Below are positions 37,401-49,694 of a stretch of 64,000 nt of DNA, one piece after another. Source of the DNA: Paragordius varius (lineage: Eukaryota > Nematomorpha). Position numbers and translations under genes: made by a program. Position 1 is the stretch's first letter, and every line of letters begins with the position of its first letter. The notes beneath the pieces were generated by a model that was given only the letters and a program-made list of their open reading frames with translations, was not told where the DNA came from and made no database searches. Where the stretch lies: the NCBI GenBank assembly GCA_964247055.1, contig OZ176052.1, forward strand, positions 8,990,001-9,054,000. Reading direction: 5' to 3'.

Positions 37401-40400
37401 TGATTATCCCTTGGACCATATCAACCAAAATATAAAAATTTAAAGGTTTAATATTTTATGGGACCATACAAATCAACCAACACCAATATTTCAGATTATA
37501 TTAAAATATTTAACTAAAAAATAGAATTTTAATAAGTATTCGCATTGTCCGATATTTTATATATTAAATTCACCTATTTTTATTTAATTATACAGTATTA
37601 ATTTAATATATAAGTTAAAAGGTTTATATAAAAAATTTATTGATATATTATCCATTTTTGAAAAATAAAAAAATCTAATATGCATATGACCAATTTGTCA
37701 AAATGTTTAATTCTGTTTTTGTTGTATTCCTAAGGTATCCCGTTAGATAATACCATTTCCGTGTATTCGTGTTTTGAAAGAGGGCCTGGCAGAAAACACG
37801 ATCAAATATATTCTTATCCACCCCGTCGCTACTCAACTTCAAAACGTATCATTGTACAAAATAATTTTCTTAAAGGTATGATATGTGTTTTAATCTTTAA
37901 ATATCTATTATTTTATATTTTATAAAAAAAAATACGGCAAAATTATGTTATGAATATAGAAAGTAAAAATGAAGATTATATATCTGCATTTTTGGATGAC
38001 CAAATTGGTACAAATTCAAGCACGGTTTACCCACAAAAGCAACAGCACGGAAGTTTGGGTAAAATATTTTTAACAAATAAAATATTTTATTAATTACGCT
38101 TTGCATTAAATCATATAATAAAAATGAGCACCCAAATATTGTCGTCTAGTCTAGATGTTACTAATTTGTCAAACATTTTTTTGGTAATAAGTTTATCTCA
38201 GACAAACAATTTTTAACTAACTGATCGTCATAAAATAAATACTAATAACACTACTAAAATCATTATCATTAGATAAATTAGATTTTTGTATAATGCCTGC
38301 CTTAATGATATTGATTTGACGCTTATGACCAGAATGACTGCATTCCTATGCAGCCGTCATAACTATTGGTATTTTTTGATAGGTAAAAAACCAATCAATT
38401 CTTAAGTTTTATTTTCTACTCAAATAGGGTACGTTTATGAAGTGAAAACTGGTTCTCACAATCAAAACAACTCAACAAACTGCTCATCTCTAACATATGG
38501 TGGAGGTATAGGAACGATGGATGATATGGGCGGTTCTTCTTACATCGTTAGCGGTGGAATGGATAATAAAACGGGTTCTCGAGACAGCGGGGTAGATGGA
38601 CAAATGCTCGGTGCCGATGAAAGTGACAATGACACGAAATATGATCCTGATGTCGAATACTCAATTTCTGGATCACAAAATAGGTCCAAAAAACGGGCTA
38701 AACGGGTTTAAACATTAATATTAATAATATGGAATTTTTATTAATATATTGGTGTACAATGCTGTAAAAAAATTTAACGGTTATAATTATTTTTTAGCTG
38801 ATGCTTTTTTATCCTTATCAATATACAGGGTAATATTTTGAGCGTTAACATATAGTTTGACAAAATGAATTGATAAATAGTCCTAATTAAATGGCTCCTC
38901 AGTTTTTTCTCATAGTTATAGTAGTTTTTCCTGCTAAATAAAACATTTGTGGGTGGTATATGCATCATTTTAATAATTTGTTAACTTTTATCGTTAATAT
39001 CGAATATTTTTAGTACCAATAATTAATAAATAATATGTCGACCAAGTTTGAATGATCTTAATTTATCAAAAAAATTTTTAAGCATTGCTTTAGATATCGA
39101 CCATCATATACTAAAGATGCATTGCAACTTATAACGTCATTTGCAATGATTTAATAAATTGCTATAGTTTAATTATAAAACGGATAAAACATTAAATTTT
39201 TTTTCAATATTTGTTCTTTTGTTATAGGGAATAGGCAGGCCTAGTTTGAAACAATATCGGGCGACCAATTATGGGACACCCCCACACAACAATACTCCAT
39301 CATCCAATACAGTGCTGGCCTCTTCAAAAACTTTAATAGTTCCTTCCTACAATGTTGGCAATAGTTTTGAATCTCGTGGTTCTGGTTCTACACATCGCAT
39401 ACCTCTTTCTGTTACAACGATTTCGGCCATTAACAACAACAATTTTAGCAATAACGCTCTTAATGCCATTAGTGGAATGCAAAATCAATTAGATAGAGAT
39501 GGTAGTTTTTCTTTCTATGAATGAAAATAAGGATGTGATAGATATCATTTTTTAATTAACAAATTTATAGCATTTTGATTATTTTAATAGGCAGTTTTCA
39601 CAGATAGTATTATTTATTCATAAACAGATTTTTTGCTAAATTATATCATATTCTATATATTTTATTTTATATAGGTTTTAACCGGCATATACCAAATGCT
39701 GCCAATTTGAATCAAAATATGTATGGAGGTACTAACATAAATCCTTTAAATATGCCCAATAATAATAGTAATAACAATAAATATCCTCCAAATATGGCTC
39801 AAAGGATGGGAGCCTCTTATCTTTCACAAGATGGAAACAATATCAATGCCATGTATAATAATGAATCATACCCACCAAATCATCACTTAAGGTTTGATGT
39901 TATATAATGCCTTACTCGGTAACATACAAGGATTACAAAAAAATTATACAGAAAATTTTCCTCTTTTATTAATAGAATAAATTGATAAGTATAGATTACA
40001 CAAATATGAGTATCCATGTGCCGCATAAATAATTTTTTATTTATTCACTGGCCAAACAAACTAACCTCATTAAATGATATTATATTTGCAATTTTATACC
40101 ATCCTTTTTAGAATCGGAATAGTTATGTAGACGGGTTTAATATTAACCTTTTTAAGTCAAAATAAAGATTATATATAATAAGAAATTGACACCAGAATAA
40201 AATAATTATTTTTTTAATTTATTAGCTCAGGAACCACTCCGGTTTTCTTTTTAAATTCCTAGAAACCAGGCAGGTTCCAGTTTCCACCTTTTTCGATCCG
40301 GCTTAAAACCCATATATATATATATATCCTCTTATTTTCTTTGAAAACAAAATATCGTTATTTCAACCCATTTGCTCATTTTGATATTTTTTAACGCACC

Positions 40401-43400
40401 AAAAAGCCAGATTATAAGAATTATATTTAATATAGACCAACACTCCCTAACCCTATACCGTTTGTACAATCTGGTATTTCAAACACCGTTTATAAAGGAC
40501 CAAGTGTGGGACCTAATACGGGAAATTTTGCACAGGCGGGAGGTGGCCAACCCATACCAATGTATCATGAATCGTATATGAAATATTCTACATCTCAAAT
40601 GCCATACCCTCTTCATCACGGTGGTGTTAATCCAAATTTTGTGCCCTTTAATGAACATGCTTATGGAGGTCTTTCCACAAATTATTTAAAATAAATTAAT
40701 AGGCAGCATTATACTAAATTACTGTGTTTCGATGGTAGAGAGTTGGTTTTATAAAAATATTGTGGTTCTTATTTTTACTTTTTTTTACCTTATTTTGGAA
40801 ATTTAAATTTTTATATATTAATTTAGAAAAAAAAGTTTATTTAATATAGCCAAATTTATAACTCACCCAATTATATCAGCCAGTTATATAAACTTTTTTG
40901 AATGCATTTTTTTGTGAAATTTAGGTTATCCACATAATCCAGGGCATATGATAAGACCTCCGTATTCTGGCCAAATGATGAATCCAACTGCATGGAAAGA
41001 GGTTTTATTATACATTTTGTTTAAAAAAACCCTATATCAAATATAAAATTTCATTTATACCATTTGCACTTCAAGAGTGTCCTTCAACTCAAGTTGAACA
41101 CTTCAAGTTGGTCCTTGGACAATTTAAGTTGGTCCTTAAAATTTGATTAACCATATTATATTCATTTATATTTTTATTTTATTATGTACAAACCTAATTT
41201 TCTTTATTTATTATATATTTATTATTTTAAAATAAAAATTTCTATTCAAAAACCACTTTTTTGTTTCAAACTAATTTTTTTCAATTTAACACAATTATTA
41301 ATTTTTTAATGTTTTCAAAGAAAATTTTTAAATAAAAACCCACAAAACTTATTTTTTTTGAATCACGTATTAAAATCTTATAAAAATCCAAAATAATTCT
41401 AATAAATTTATAGCAAACGGTTTCTGAATGATTAAAAGATAGTATTGAATTAAAATTTATGTTTAATGATAGAAAATATGTTTAAAACAATAAAATAGGT
41501 GAATAATATACGATCTAATAGAAAAAGTTAAAAAAACAAAAAAGTCAAAGGAGACCAACTTGAAGTGTTTAAGGACCAACTTGAAATGTTAAAGTATCAA
41601 CTTGAAGTGTTTAGGACCAACTTGAAGTGTTCAAGGACCAACTTGAAGTGTTCAAGGACCAACTTAAAATGTTCAAGGACCAACTTGAAGTGTTCAAGGA
41701 CACTCTTGAAGGCAAATGGTATATTTTAATTTTACATCCATTTATGTTCGATAGCAAAATCACCCACCTCTGATGTATAGCGGAGGAGCTAATAATCAAA
41801 ATTATCCCCATCAGGGACCCGAAGTGAATAATGTTAATCATCATGCTAATTATGGGAACAATAATAATAATGTCAATAATTCTCAATTTTCCGGATCTAC
41901 AGGTATAATTTATTTGATTATATTTAAACATTTGTTTCATATTCAATGATATGATTAAATATCATCTTTTCTCGATCTAAATATTTAATTAATATTCATA
42001 ATTTTGATGTGACATTTTTTTAGGCCCTTCTCATGGAAATGCAACTAATGTGGTATCCTCAATGAATATTGTCGAAAAAGTATTATATCATCCCCAAAAT
42101 ATGATACATTATATTATATTAATTTTTGAAATATTTATATTAGGTAGAACCAACAGAGGTAGAAATCGCACAAAAACCGCATTCATGCAAATTTTGTGGG
42201 ATGCGTTATAAATCGAAAGCAGGCCTAAATTATCATTACACTCATTCGCATAACATTGTGAGAGAAAAGAAAAAATGTAATTAATTTTATTAAACCATTA
42301 TTAACACTTATGAAAATTATTTAAATAATTTAATTTGGAAAGTTAATTCATTGATATATCTTATTTTTCTGATATACTTATAAATATAAATTAAGCTTGC
42401 CCATACCAAAAGGGTTAATAAATAAAATAAAACAAAATATATTATATGACCTGTTTTTTGCATGATTAAATTAATATTTGAATATTACGTTAGCCAATAC
42501 AAATGCGACAAGCAGTAACGGCAAAAGCTCGGATGCAACAACTCTCTCCACATCGTCTGGAACGTTGAAAACCCAAGGTAAGTTTCATTATTGAGATTTT
42601 GGATTTTTTTTAAATTAAGATAAATATTGGTGATTAGGAATGGGTTAATACCCTGTCCTTCACATATATATCGAGTGAAGAATAAATATTTTTTTAAACA
42701 ATAAAAATTTAATTTTTCAAGAGTAAAGGTTTATTATTGTAAAAACGAAATAAATCATTTAAATCAGCATAGTATTAAAATGGATTAATACAACTTTAGA
42801 TTCAAGCTTTATACCATTATTTCATATTTGTAAATGTATGTCAAATTTTACCGGTTGTTTTTGAAAGCGGTCACAGTCACGGATAACTATACACATCCAC
42901 CTTCCGGAGGATTATGTAATATTAAAATGAAATTTCAGGGGTATTTTTTGAAAACCTTGTTAGGTTTTGGCACAGATGAAGAAATAATTGTGGTTTGGTA
43001 GTTAAAATTCCGAATATTTGGTTTTGTTCTTTTCAGTGCACCCTTATCATTAATGTGCTTACTAATATTTTAGGACGTTCAATTGGTGATTGCCTGTTGG
43101 ATAATAATTCTAATAGTTTGGGAAGTTCTTTTGCCAGCTCCGAATCAAAAGTCGATGAAGATGGAGTCATCATAACTAATTCTAGAAGTTTGTTTAATTA
43201 TTGTATAATTTAAGTTCTTAAAAATGACTAATTTATGCCAGTAGATTAGATTAAGAATATATTGTTATTGCCAGAAACGTCTAACATACAAAATATAATT
43301 TATTTTTTAAATAATTAGGATCTATTGATTACGGAAGCAATCCGAATATGCATGTATTTAACTCAAATATCAACATAAATGAAACATCAAATATGAAAAA

Positions 43401-44521
43401 TGAGAATCAAAATGTCCAAAATGATAAGGAGGAACCGAATACTATCGAAACTACCAGTGATGAAAATGATAATACAAATAGGATATCGTTTGCTGGTTCC
43501 GAAACTGAAAATGATATTAATAGTAAAACCTTGATAGAAGCTGGTATATATTACGTTCCAACAATATTAATATTTAGGGCTATATAATTGCGCCATTGTA
43601 AAATAGTAGTTAAAATGAATAAATTTTAATAATACTCTCTTTATAGTCTTAATATTGAGGAATTTAAAATAAACAGGCTAAACTCACTATAATAATACAT
43701 AATATACAATAAAGTATATTTGTTTATAGATGATTCTGACCTACATATGTCACAAAAAGAAACTGGTATTTTTGAACCAGAAAATCTTCAAAACAACACC
43801 AATAACATGTGTTTCACTGCCCCTGTCACCGATATTACGGAACCAGATATTTCCAACAACATCCCTATTTCTAGTGTGACAACCACTTTAGATAATAATA
43901 ATAATCGTTCCGATAAAAATAAAACTGAAGTTTTCAGTACTACGCAATTGAATAGTGCTGTCCTTACATGTGATTTTTGTTTGGGTGATGCGTCTTGCAA
44001 TAAAAAAACGGGTTTGCCTGAGCGTTTAGTTACCTGTTCAGATTGTGGTCGGGCTGGGCATCCCTCCTGTTTACAATTTACACCAAACATATTGGTGTCT
44101 ATTGCCAAGTATCCTTGGCAATGCATTGAATGCAAATCATGTGGTTTGTGTGGGACTTCAGATAATGATGTACATATTTTTTTGCCAAAATAATTAATAT
44201 TCTCCTTAGTACATTTTAACATGTCCAAAACTATGTATTATTATTATTTTATTATTTAGGATCAATTATTGTTTTGTGATGATTGTGATCGTGGATACCA
44301 TATGTATTGTTTGGATCCACCGTTGTCCGAACCTCCTGAAGGTATATTAACTTGGTTCATGATATATTTGAAAAACTTTTCATTTGTCAGAAATAACTAT
44401 GCAATACATATATATTTTTATAGGTAATTGGAGTTGTCATTTGTGCATAGAGGAATTTGGTCCGCTGGCAAGCATCAATATTCAAAGTAAGGGTTCTTCT
44501 GCGCAAAATATTGCCGATTGA
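34468..44521 (+). CDS. DPF: d4/DPF family (requiem/neuro-d4) double-PHD chromatin reader
   Basis: Subunit of BAF (SWI/SNF) remodellers; the tandem PHD fingers read acylated histone H3. Seventeen exons (34468-34579, 37735-37875, 37960-38058, 38428-38705, 39228-39501, 39675-39891, 40436-40668, 40925-41001, 41755-41902, 42024-42079, 42144-42276, 42494-42577, 43074-43187, 43319-43543, 43730-44169, 44260-44341, 44424-44521) join to 936 residues. The N-terminal requiem domain is split over exons 1-2 ('[20 protein letters not shown]', then '[20 protein letters not shown]'). One C2H2 finger follows near residues 558-582 ('[18 protein letters not shown]'), then two PHD fingers from about 811 ('[18 protein letters not shown]', '[17 protein letters not shown]', '[14 protein letters not shown]', '[13 protein letters not shown]'). 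Vertebrate DPF proteins are about 390 residues; the surplus is an Asn/Gly/Pro/Tyr/Met-rich region (exons 5-9) and an Asn/Asp/Ser-rich linker. A gene on the other strand lies in intron 1. Confidence 0.95.
34757..37013 (-). CDS. BED zinc-finger, hAT-transposase-derived protein nested in the DPF intron
   Basis: Exons 36928-37013 and 34757-36872 (intron 55 nt) give 733 residues. A BED finger lies at about 125-185: aromatic 'GAWLYFNV', '[11 protein letters not shown]', and 'MLTHLRNKH'. The remainder is Asn/Glu/Lys-rich and follows the helical plan of hAT-derived proteins; no catalytic residues could be assigned. Just beyond the stop, another frame (34582-34788) encodes '[13 protein letters not shown]' and '[12 protein letters not shown]', the hAT dimerisation signature, but lacks the usual Ser-Glu-Arg-x-Phe-Ser end. 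So the C-terminal domain is out of frame and incomplete. A spliced 5' exon and the absence of visible terminal inverted repeats favour a domesticated or decaying host gene. A frame error in assembly cannot be excluded. It lies wholly inside DPF intron 1 on the opposite strand. Confidence 0.75.
37080..37093. promoter_or_regulatory. Perfect palindrome, possible heat-shock-type element
   Basis: GCGTTCTAGAACGC is a perfect 14-bp palindrome 67 bp upstream of the ATG of the BED-finger gene. Its core TTCTAGAA has the nTTCnnGAAn form of a heat-shock element, but a functional element normally needs three units, so this is only a candidate. Confidence 0.25.
41060..41719. mobile_element. MITE with TA target site and internal 21-bp minisatellite, in a DPF intron
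   Basis: Ends CCATTTGC...GCAAATGG flanked by TA; the inverted repeats extend inward through 'TTCAAGAGTGTCCTT'. Next to the right end, about seven tandem copies of a ~21-bp word (AAGTGTTCAAGGACCAACTT) occur at 41550-41700, with two inverted partners at the left end. The repeat creates an artificial reading frame on the minus strand. Located between DPF exons 8 and 9. Confidence 0.75.
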
Positions 44522-46700
44522 ATTATTATACTATTTTCAAATTATATTTTTATGAAGTATTTTCATATTTATCAATCTCGCACCCTGCATTTTACCATAA
44601 TTTATTTTATAACATGTAATTAATAATGTATCCATAAAAATTATACTTAATTATTGCATAAGCTTTATTTTTTTGATCATGAATTGTAACAGGTTTATAA
44701 TAAATCTCGTTGTATGAAACAAAAAATACTATACTCCTTCTGATCTGGTTATAAAAATTTGTTCAAAAAATGTAAATCGTTCTTGTCATAAAAGGCATTT
44801 TTTTCGTTTACCTTAGGAGTAATATCTACAGAAGATACAGTATCCATTTACTTAAGGAAGTTTTTTTTGTTTTTTATTTTAAAGGTTAAACCATAATCTT
44901 TCATTTCGACTGTTTGTTGGTGCTAAGCCCGAAATCATAATTCTAGGCAAATTGATTTCCTAATTGGCCAAAAACATTTATATTTATGTTGGCATATTAT
45001 CACAAAGTATCTGAATTTTCACGTTATTTGCCTAAAAACTGTTTTAAACGATATTATTAAAAAAATAGTTTAAAGTCTTATTTTTCTTTTAATTTTGTGG
45101 AAGACTTAAATTGTATCAGAACTTATAAAAGGTTTAACACCGGCTTCCCAGGGCTGATAGTGATGATCGAAAATAGCGCGGTTTCAGGGTTCAAAATTTG
45201 GTACACCACACACTTTCTAAATAATTTGTATATTTAACTTGGCGTAAATCATTTAACATATCCCATTTTTATTTAATTAATTTTTCATTTGACCATTTAT
45301 GGTAAAATTAATAGGATATCCTCCAATAAGCTTTACAAATCAATCTTATATTAATCATCATTTATGAATTTTAAATCCATTTAAATTTGGCACGCTAGAT
45401 ATATTAATTATCTTGTTTATATAAGGTTACCGATTTACAATTTAATGGGGACAGATTATTTCAGTTTGATAAAACCGGTATTAGACTCATTAAATGTTTG
45501 CAAAACCAAAAACGGTTTCCTCCCAGTCAATCATATCCATCTAATTCGTAATTTGAAATTCAAACAATTTAAAATATTTAAGCTTTCAATCTTCATATTC
45601 TCCCCATTAAAAAGGCAAAATATTGAAAAGAATATATAAAAGCCCCTCATATACCACTTCCCTAACAATGTTCATGTTTGAGGGACTTCTTTCCCCATTG
45701 CATAAAAGATTGGTGGCAGTTACAATTTTGGCTGAAATCTTATATGGAAATGAAAATAGATCCATATAAATACATTACAAATTTTATTATCTAACTGGTT
45801 CCGGCAAGATTTTAGTTTAACATCATAACTAAAATATCTGGTTATATCCTTGTATTTTTGGAATCATTAACTTTTATGGATATTTTTTGTTGAAAAACAT
45901 GTATAAGTAGACGTTTTGCCAATAACAAAAACAATATGTCAAATAAAATAATAGCTCGTATTATTCCGAATTTTTTGAAATTATCCCGCACACATATATC
46001 CTTTCAAAGGTATCAAATATATTATTTATTTATTTTAACATATTTCAGAATAATCAAAATTTTTAAATTTTCTGTAAGTGACTGCACTCTCTTTTCGGAC
46101 ATTGTAGATGCATATTTTATAAAGGTCTCCTTCGTTCGAACTTTTGTTCAAATATAATATAAAAACTTATTAACTTCCTCTTTATAAGCGGGAGGAGAAA
46201 TGACATAAAACGTATGACAATCAATAGTGCCTTCACAATTTTAATCAGGATGTGGCTGCCTTCCGCTACTTTTTGTCCAGCTCGCCAAAAATTAAAAATT
46301 TATATTAATTCTAAATTTGCAATATTTCATTAATTCAATACACCATAATTGGTAAAACTAATAATATAAATTGTTATTTTTAACCAATTTAAAGTTCAAA
46401 TTTTTAGTTATTAATTTTCTAAACTCAGATATCGATTAAATTTCATAAACACCATTATTGTGCTAAAATAATTATGAAAACATATTGTCCCCCTTGAATA
46501 TTTTAAACACGGTTTTCTTAATCACGTAAAAATTGAACATTTTTGCTGTTTTGATATCACAATAAATTTTTTTATGCACCGTAAAGGTACCCACCCATAT
46601 TTATATATTTTTATATAAAATAATTATAAGCTTGATTCAAAAAATGTACCTCTATAATCACAACTTTTCAAATATTGGCAACGAAATATTTAGCACTCTT
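44522..46700. other. Intergenic; no gene recognised
   Basis: Downstream of DPF. Slightly less AT-rich patches (45.1-45.25 kb and 45.44-45.64 kb) contain short frames without family resemblance or good splice context. Probably decayed transposon matter, but I cannot name it. Confidence 0.4.
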
Positions 46701-46759
46701 AATGGTAAAAATTAGTGGTTGTACTGTATTTGTAAAAGAAACTCTCCTTAAAAATTTTT

Positions 46760-46844
46760 TCATGTATCTAAGACTCTTATGCGTCCCGCACAAATTCTTA
46801 AATTGTAAATATGGCCCGTGACATCATTTGTGTTGGATACCCTG
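46760..46844. mobile_element. hAT MITE right-end fragment
   Basis: Contains 'ATGGCCCGTGACATCATTTG' followed by 'TGTTGGATACCCTG', closely like the right ends of the hAT MITEs at 55370 and 62391. The matching left end was not found. Confidence 0.4.
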
Positions 46845-47299
46845 TTCTCAATATTTATATATGCTATAATATAATATATATGCATTTAAAGTTTAATCTG
46901 AAATTTTTGGCCTGATAAAATTTTGCCAATAATTAAGCCATTCACCAAAAATCCAAAAAATATAGGCAAAATGTTTAAAATGAATATTTTTTTAAATTAA
47001 ACATTTTACAATGTTTCATAAAAAAACGTTTAGAATGCTGCAGCATTTTTATGAAAAGACAAATAGAATTATTAAATAAAATAAAAAATCGGTAAAAAAA
47101 TATCTCAAAGAATAAAATGAACCTATAAGAACTGAAATACGCGATTTTTTATTAGCAAAAAACATATTTAATGAAAGTTAATAAGCAAAAATATTTTTGT
47201 TGTATTTTTTTAACAAAGTCTTATAAAGTGAGCACTTTGTTTTTTCGGGTAGTTGTGCAACTAGAGCTATTTTAATTCGCATAGTCTGAATATAGATAT

Positions 47300-48745
47300 T
47301 GGGCCAACTCAAATATACATTTTAGCCTTTTATGCGCATGATGCAAAAAAATGTTAAAAATGTAAAATTGGAAAAAATCTCAACTCAAACTTTTTGCCGT
47401 CATTTTTTGGATATTTATTAAAGAGCTAATACAACAGGTAATTAAGTGCATATTACACTGCCTCCATAAACGAGGGAAAAAAGTAGTCTGAAAAAATATA
47501 TATATTCTGATATGAAAATGTATCAGGATTTTTATGGTGCTTTTGGTTTTGGCTCTTACTAGTCATTTAAGAAAGTTATTTCCACTTTTGTGGTAAGTGC
47601 TCCATATCAGAAATGGCAAAAGTTCACCGAAATAATATTTTCAAAAAATTTTAATTTTTAGATATGAACTCCGAAAGTCTCAAACTTTTTTGCTCTTCTA
47701 AAATGAGCTAATACTCTTAAAAACGAAAAAACTCCGGGATTTCATTATAAAAATTTTAGATATATAAAAATGCATACTTTTCAAAAATCTTATTGTTTAG
47801 CAAAACTTTGTTGAAGCGCACTTCATACCTTTTGAGTCATGATGGAAACAGTGTGAAAGCGCTTTAAAATATCATTAAAAACACTTTTTTATGTAATTTG
47901 ATGATGCTGAACATTTTTATCACCTCAGAATTCTGATTATAATAATCAACGTTCTTCTTCAAATTCATGTTATATCAATATTGTGTTTTTGTTATAAAAA
48001 TTTACTTCAACGAAATATCTGAATAGATCTGTTCGGCATCATAATTATATAGATAAAGTCTTTTTATATAAGCGATTGTTAACCGTTTTCATCATGACTT
48101 AAAATAGTATGAATTAAGCTTTCCAAAATTTTGCTAAAAATTAAATTTTTGAAAAAAGTATGTATTTTTAACTCTTTATTTTATTTTTATCCTAGATTGC
48201 TTTTTGGGGTAGTTTTATACAGAATCATTGTTTGCAATAGCGATTTAAAAAATATATAGAAAAAAATGGCGGCAAAGTTTTATAAAAAAATCTTCATAAT
48301 GCGCTCAAAGACTAGAGAAAGCATATTTGTGAATTCCACATAATATCTTAAATACTTTTAAAGATAAATTTTAAATCGTTTTGGGATATATATCTACCCT
48401 AAAAGGTAAGGTAGTGTTAAAAAAAATATTTTTAGTGGATCTCAAATTTTAGCATATTTAATTTGTATCGCCCGATCCCGATATTTTTGCGTTTTTAAGT
48501 ACTACTCATTTCCGAGCAAAAATATTTGGGACCTTCGGAGCCCACATCTAAAATTTAAATTTTTTATATTATTTTGCTTTTTACACATGGTTGATATATT
48601 TAGCGTTTTCTCTAGACAGTGATGGCAAATTTTGCCATTTACTGATATAGAGCACTTACCACAAATTTCCTTCCACTCATAAAGGCCAAAATAAAAAGCA
48701 CTATGATAATCCTAATACATTTTCGTAATTTTTTTCGTAGGCACA
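47300..48745. repeat. Nested foldback repeats (R2 with R3 inside and around it)
   Basis: An R2 pair brackets the middle: 'TTTTGCCGTCATTTTTTGG' near 47391 and its mirror 'AAAAAATGGCGGCAAAG' near 48264 with 'TAATGCGCTCAAAGACTAG'. Inside, R3 halves face each other: 'CATGATGGAAACAGTGTG' near 47840 against 'CCGTTTTCATCATGACTTAA' near 48083. A further R3 pair, 'GTGGTAAGTGCTCCATATCA' near 47600 and its reverse complement near 48640, lies partly outside R2. No coding capacity. Confidence 0.55.
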
Positions 48746-49518
48746 GTCGCATGGTTTAACATTGAGAATGATTACAATTAAAAAACATTCAGATTATATT
48801 TTTATAGCAATTATTTTTTTTAAAAAAAGACTGTTTGTTACATTCGGGTTTTAAAGTTATCGCAATTAGAAATTATTGGCAGATAATATTACAGGAGAAA
48901 AATGTTTAATAATAATTATAACCATAAAAACTTTTAAAAGAGTAGTTGATTAATTTTAAACAATGGGGTACAAATGCCGTAAATGTAACTGCAAAAAAAT
49001 TAAAATGTAATCAAGTGCTAATTTTAAATTTTATTATTCATGTATACATTAAAAAGATTACTAGGGTAAAATATTGAAGATAAAAATTTTTGCAAATTTC
49101 ATTTTTGAGAAACATAAATGGTCCCAGTATGCAATTCTTAACCTTGGCTTATGTCAAATAATTTAATATTATTTATAATTTAAAATCCCTTGTGGCATCA
49201 TTCCAAAAGTTGAGAGGCATAGCCGATTTAGACGGCATGCTATAAAAGTTTGACTTTTTTAAATGATAATATCAATAATAATTATAATTTGGGCTGGACC
49301 AATCTATTTTGATAACTGTATTTGCGTTAAAACAATCGAACAAATAAGACAAAATCTAAAATACGTTATTTATATTTGATTAACTAGCCATTAGGTTAAC
49401 ACAAAGAGTTATTGACAAGGAATTATCAATATACGATATAAACCCTATCAAGATTTTTTTGTGACTTGGTCATTGTCACTAGAGTTCATAAAAACAAGAT
49501 TTTTTTTATTAAAAAATA
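48746..49518. other. Intergenic, upstream of MIOX
   Basis: AT-rich; no exon with recognisable homology. The MIOX promoter and perhaps an untranslated first exon should lie at the right end. Confidence 0.4.
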
Positions 49519-49694
49519 ATGGTAATCAAATTAGTTATAAACAGTTATTTGTTGCACTGTCTTTATTGTCCCCATTATGCAATATCTATTTCTATCATAA
49601 GATCTCCAGCTGTTCCATGGCACTACTTTCAAAATCTTGCCAAAACTGGTTTGAAAATGCATCTAGTGAAGGTATTTTTTAATATATAAAAAAG

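Noticed and set aside
41611-41946. Minus-strand frame with a repeated Ser-Trp-Ser-Leu pattern
   Set aside because: Produced by the 21-bp minisatellite of the MITE and overlaps a DPF exon on the other strand.
43788-44228. 146-residue frame opposite a DPF PHD exon
   Set aside because: Antisense shadow of a strongly supported DPF exon.
45445-45639. 64-residue plus-strand frame downstream of DPF
   Set aside because: No family match, no splice context, composition like the surrounding AT-rich DNA.
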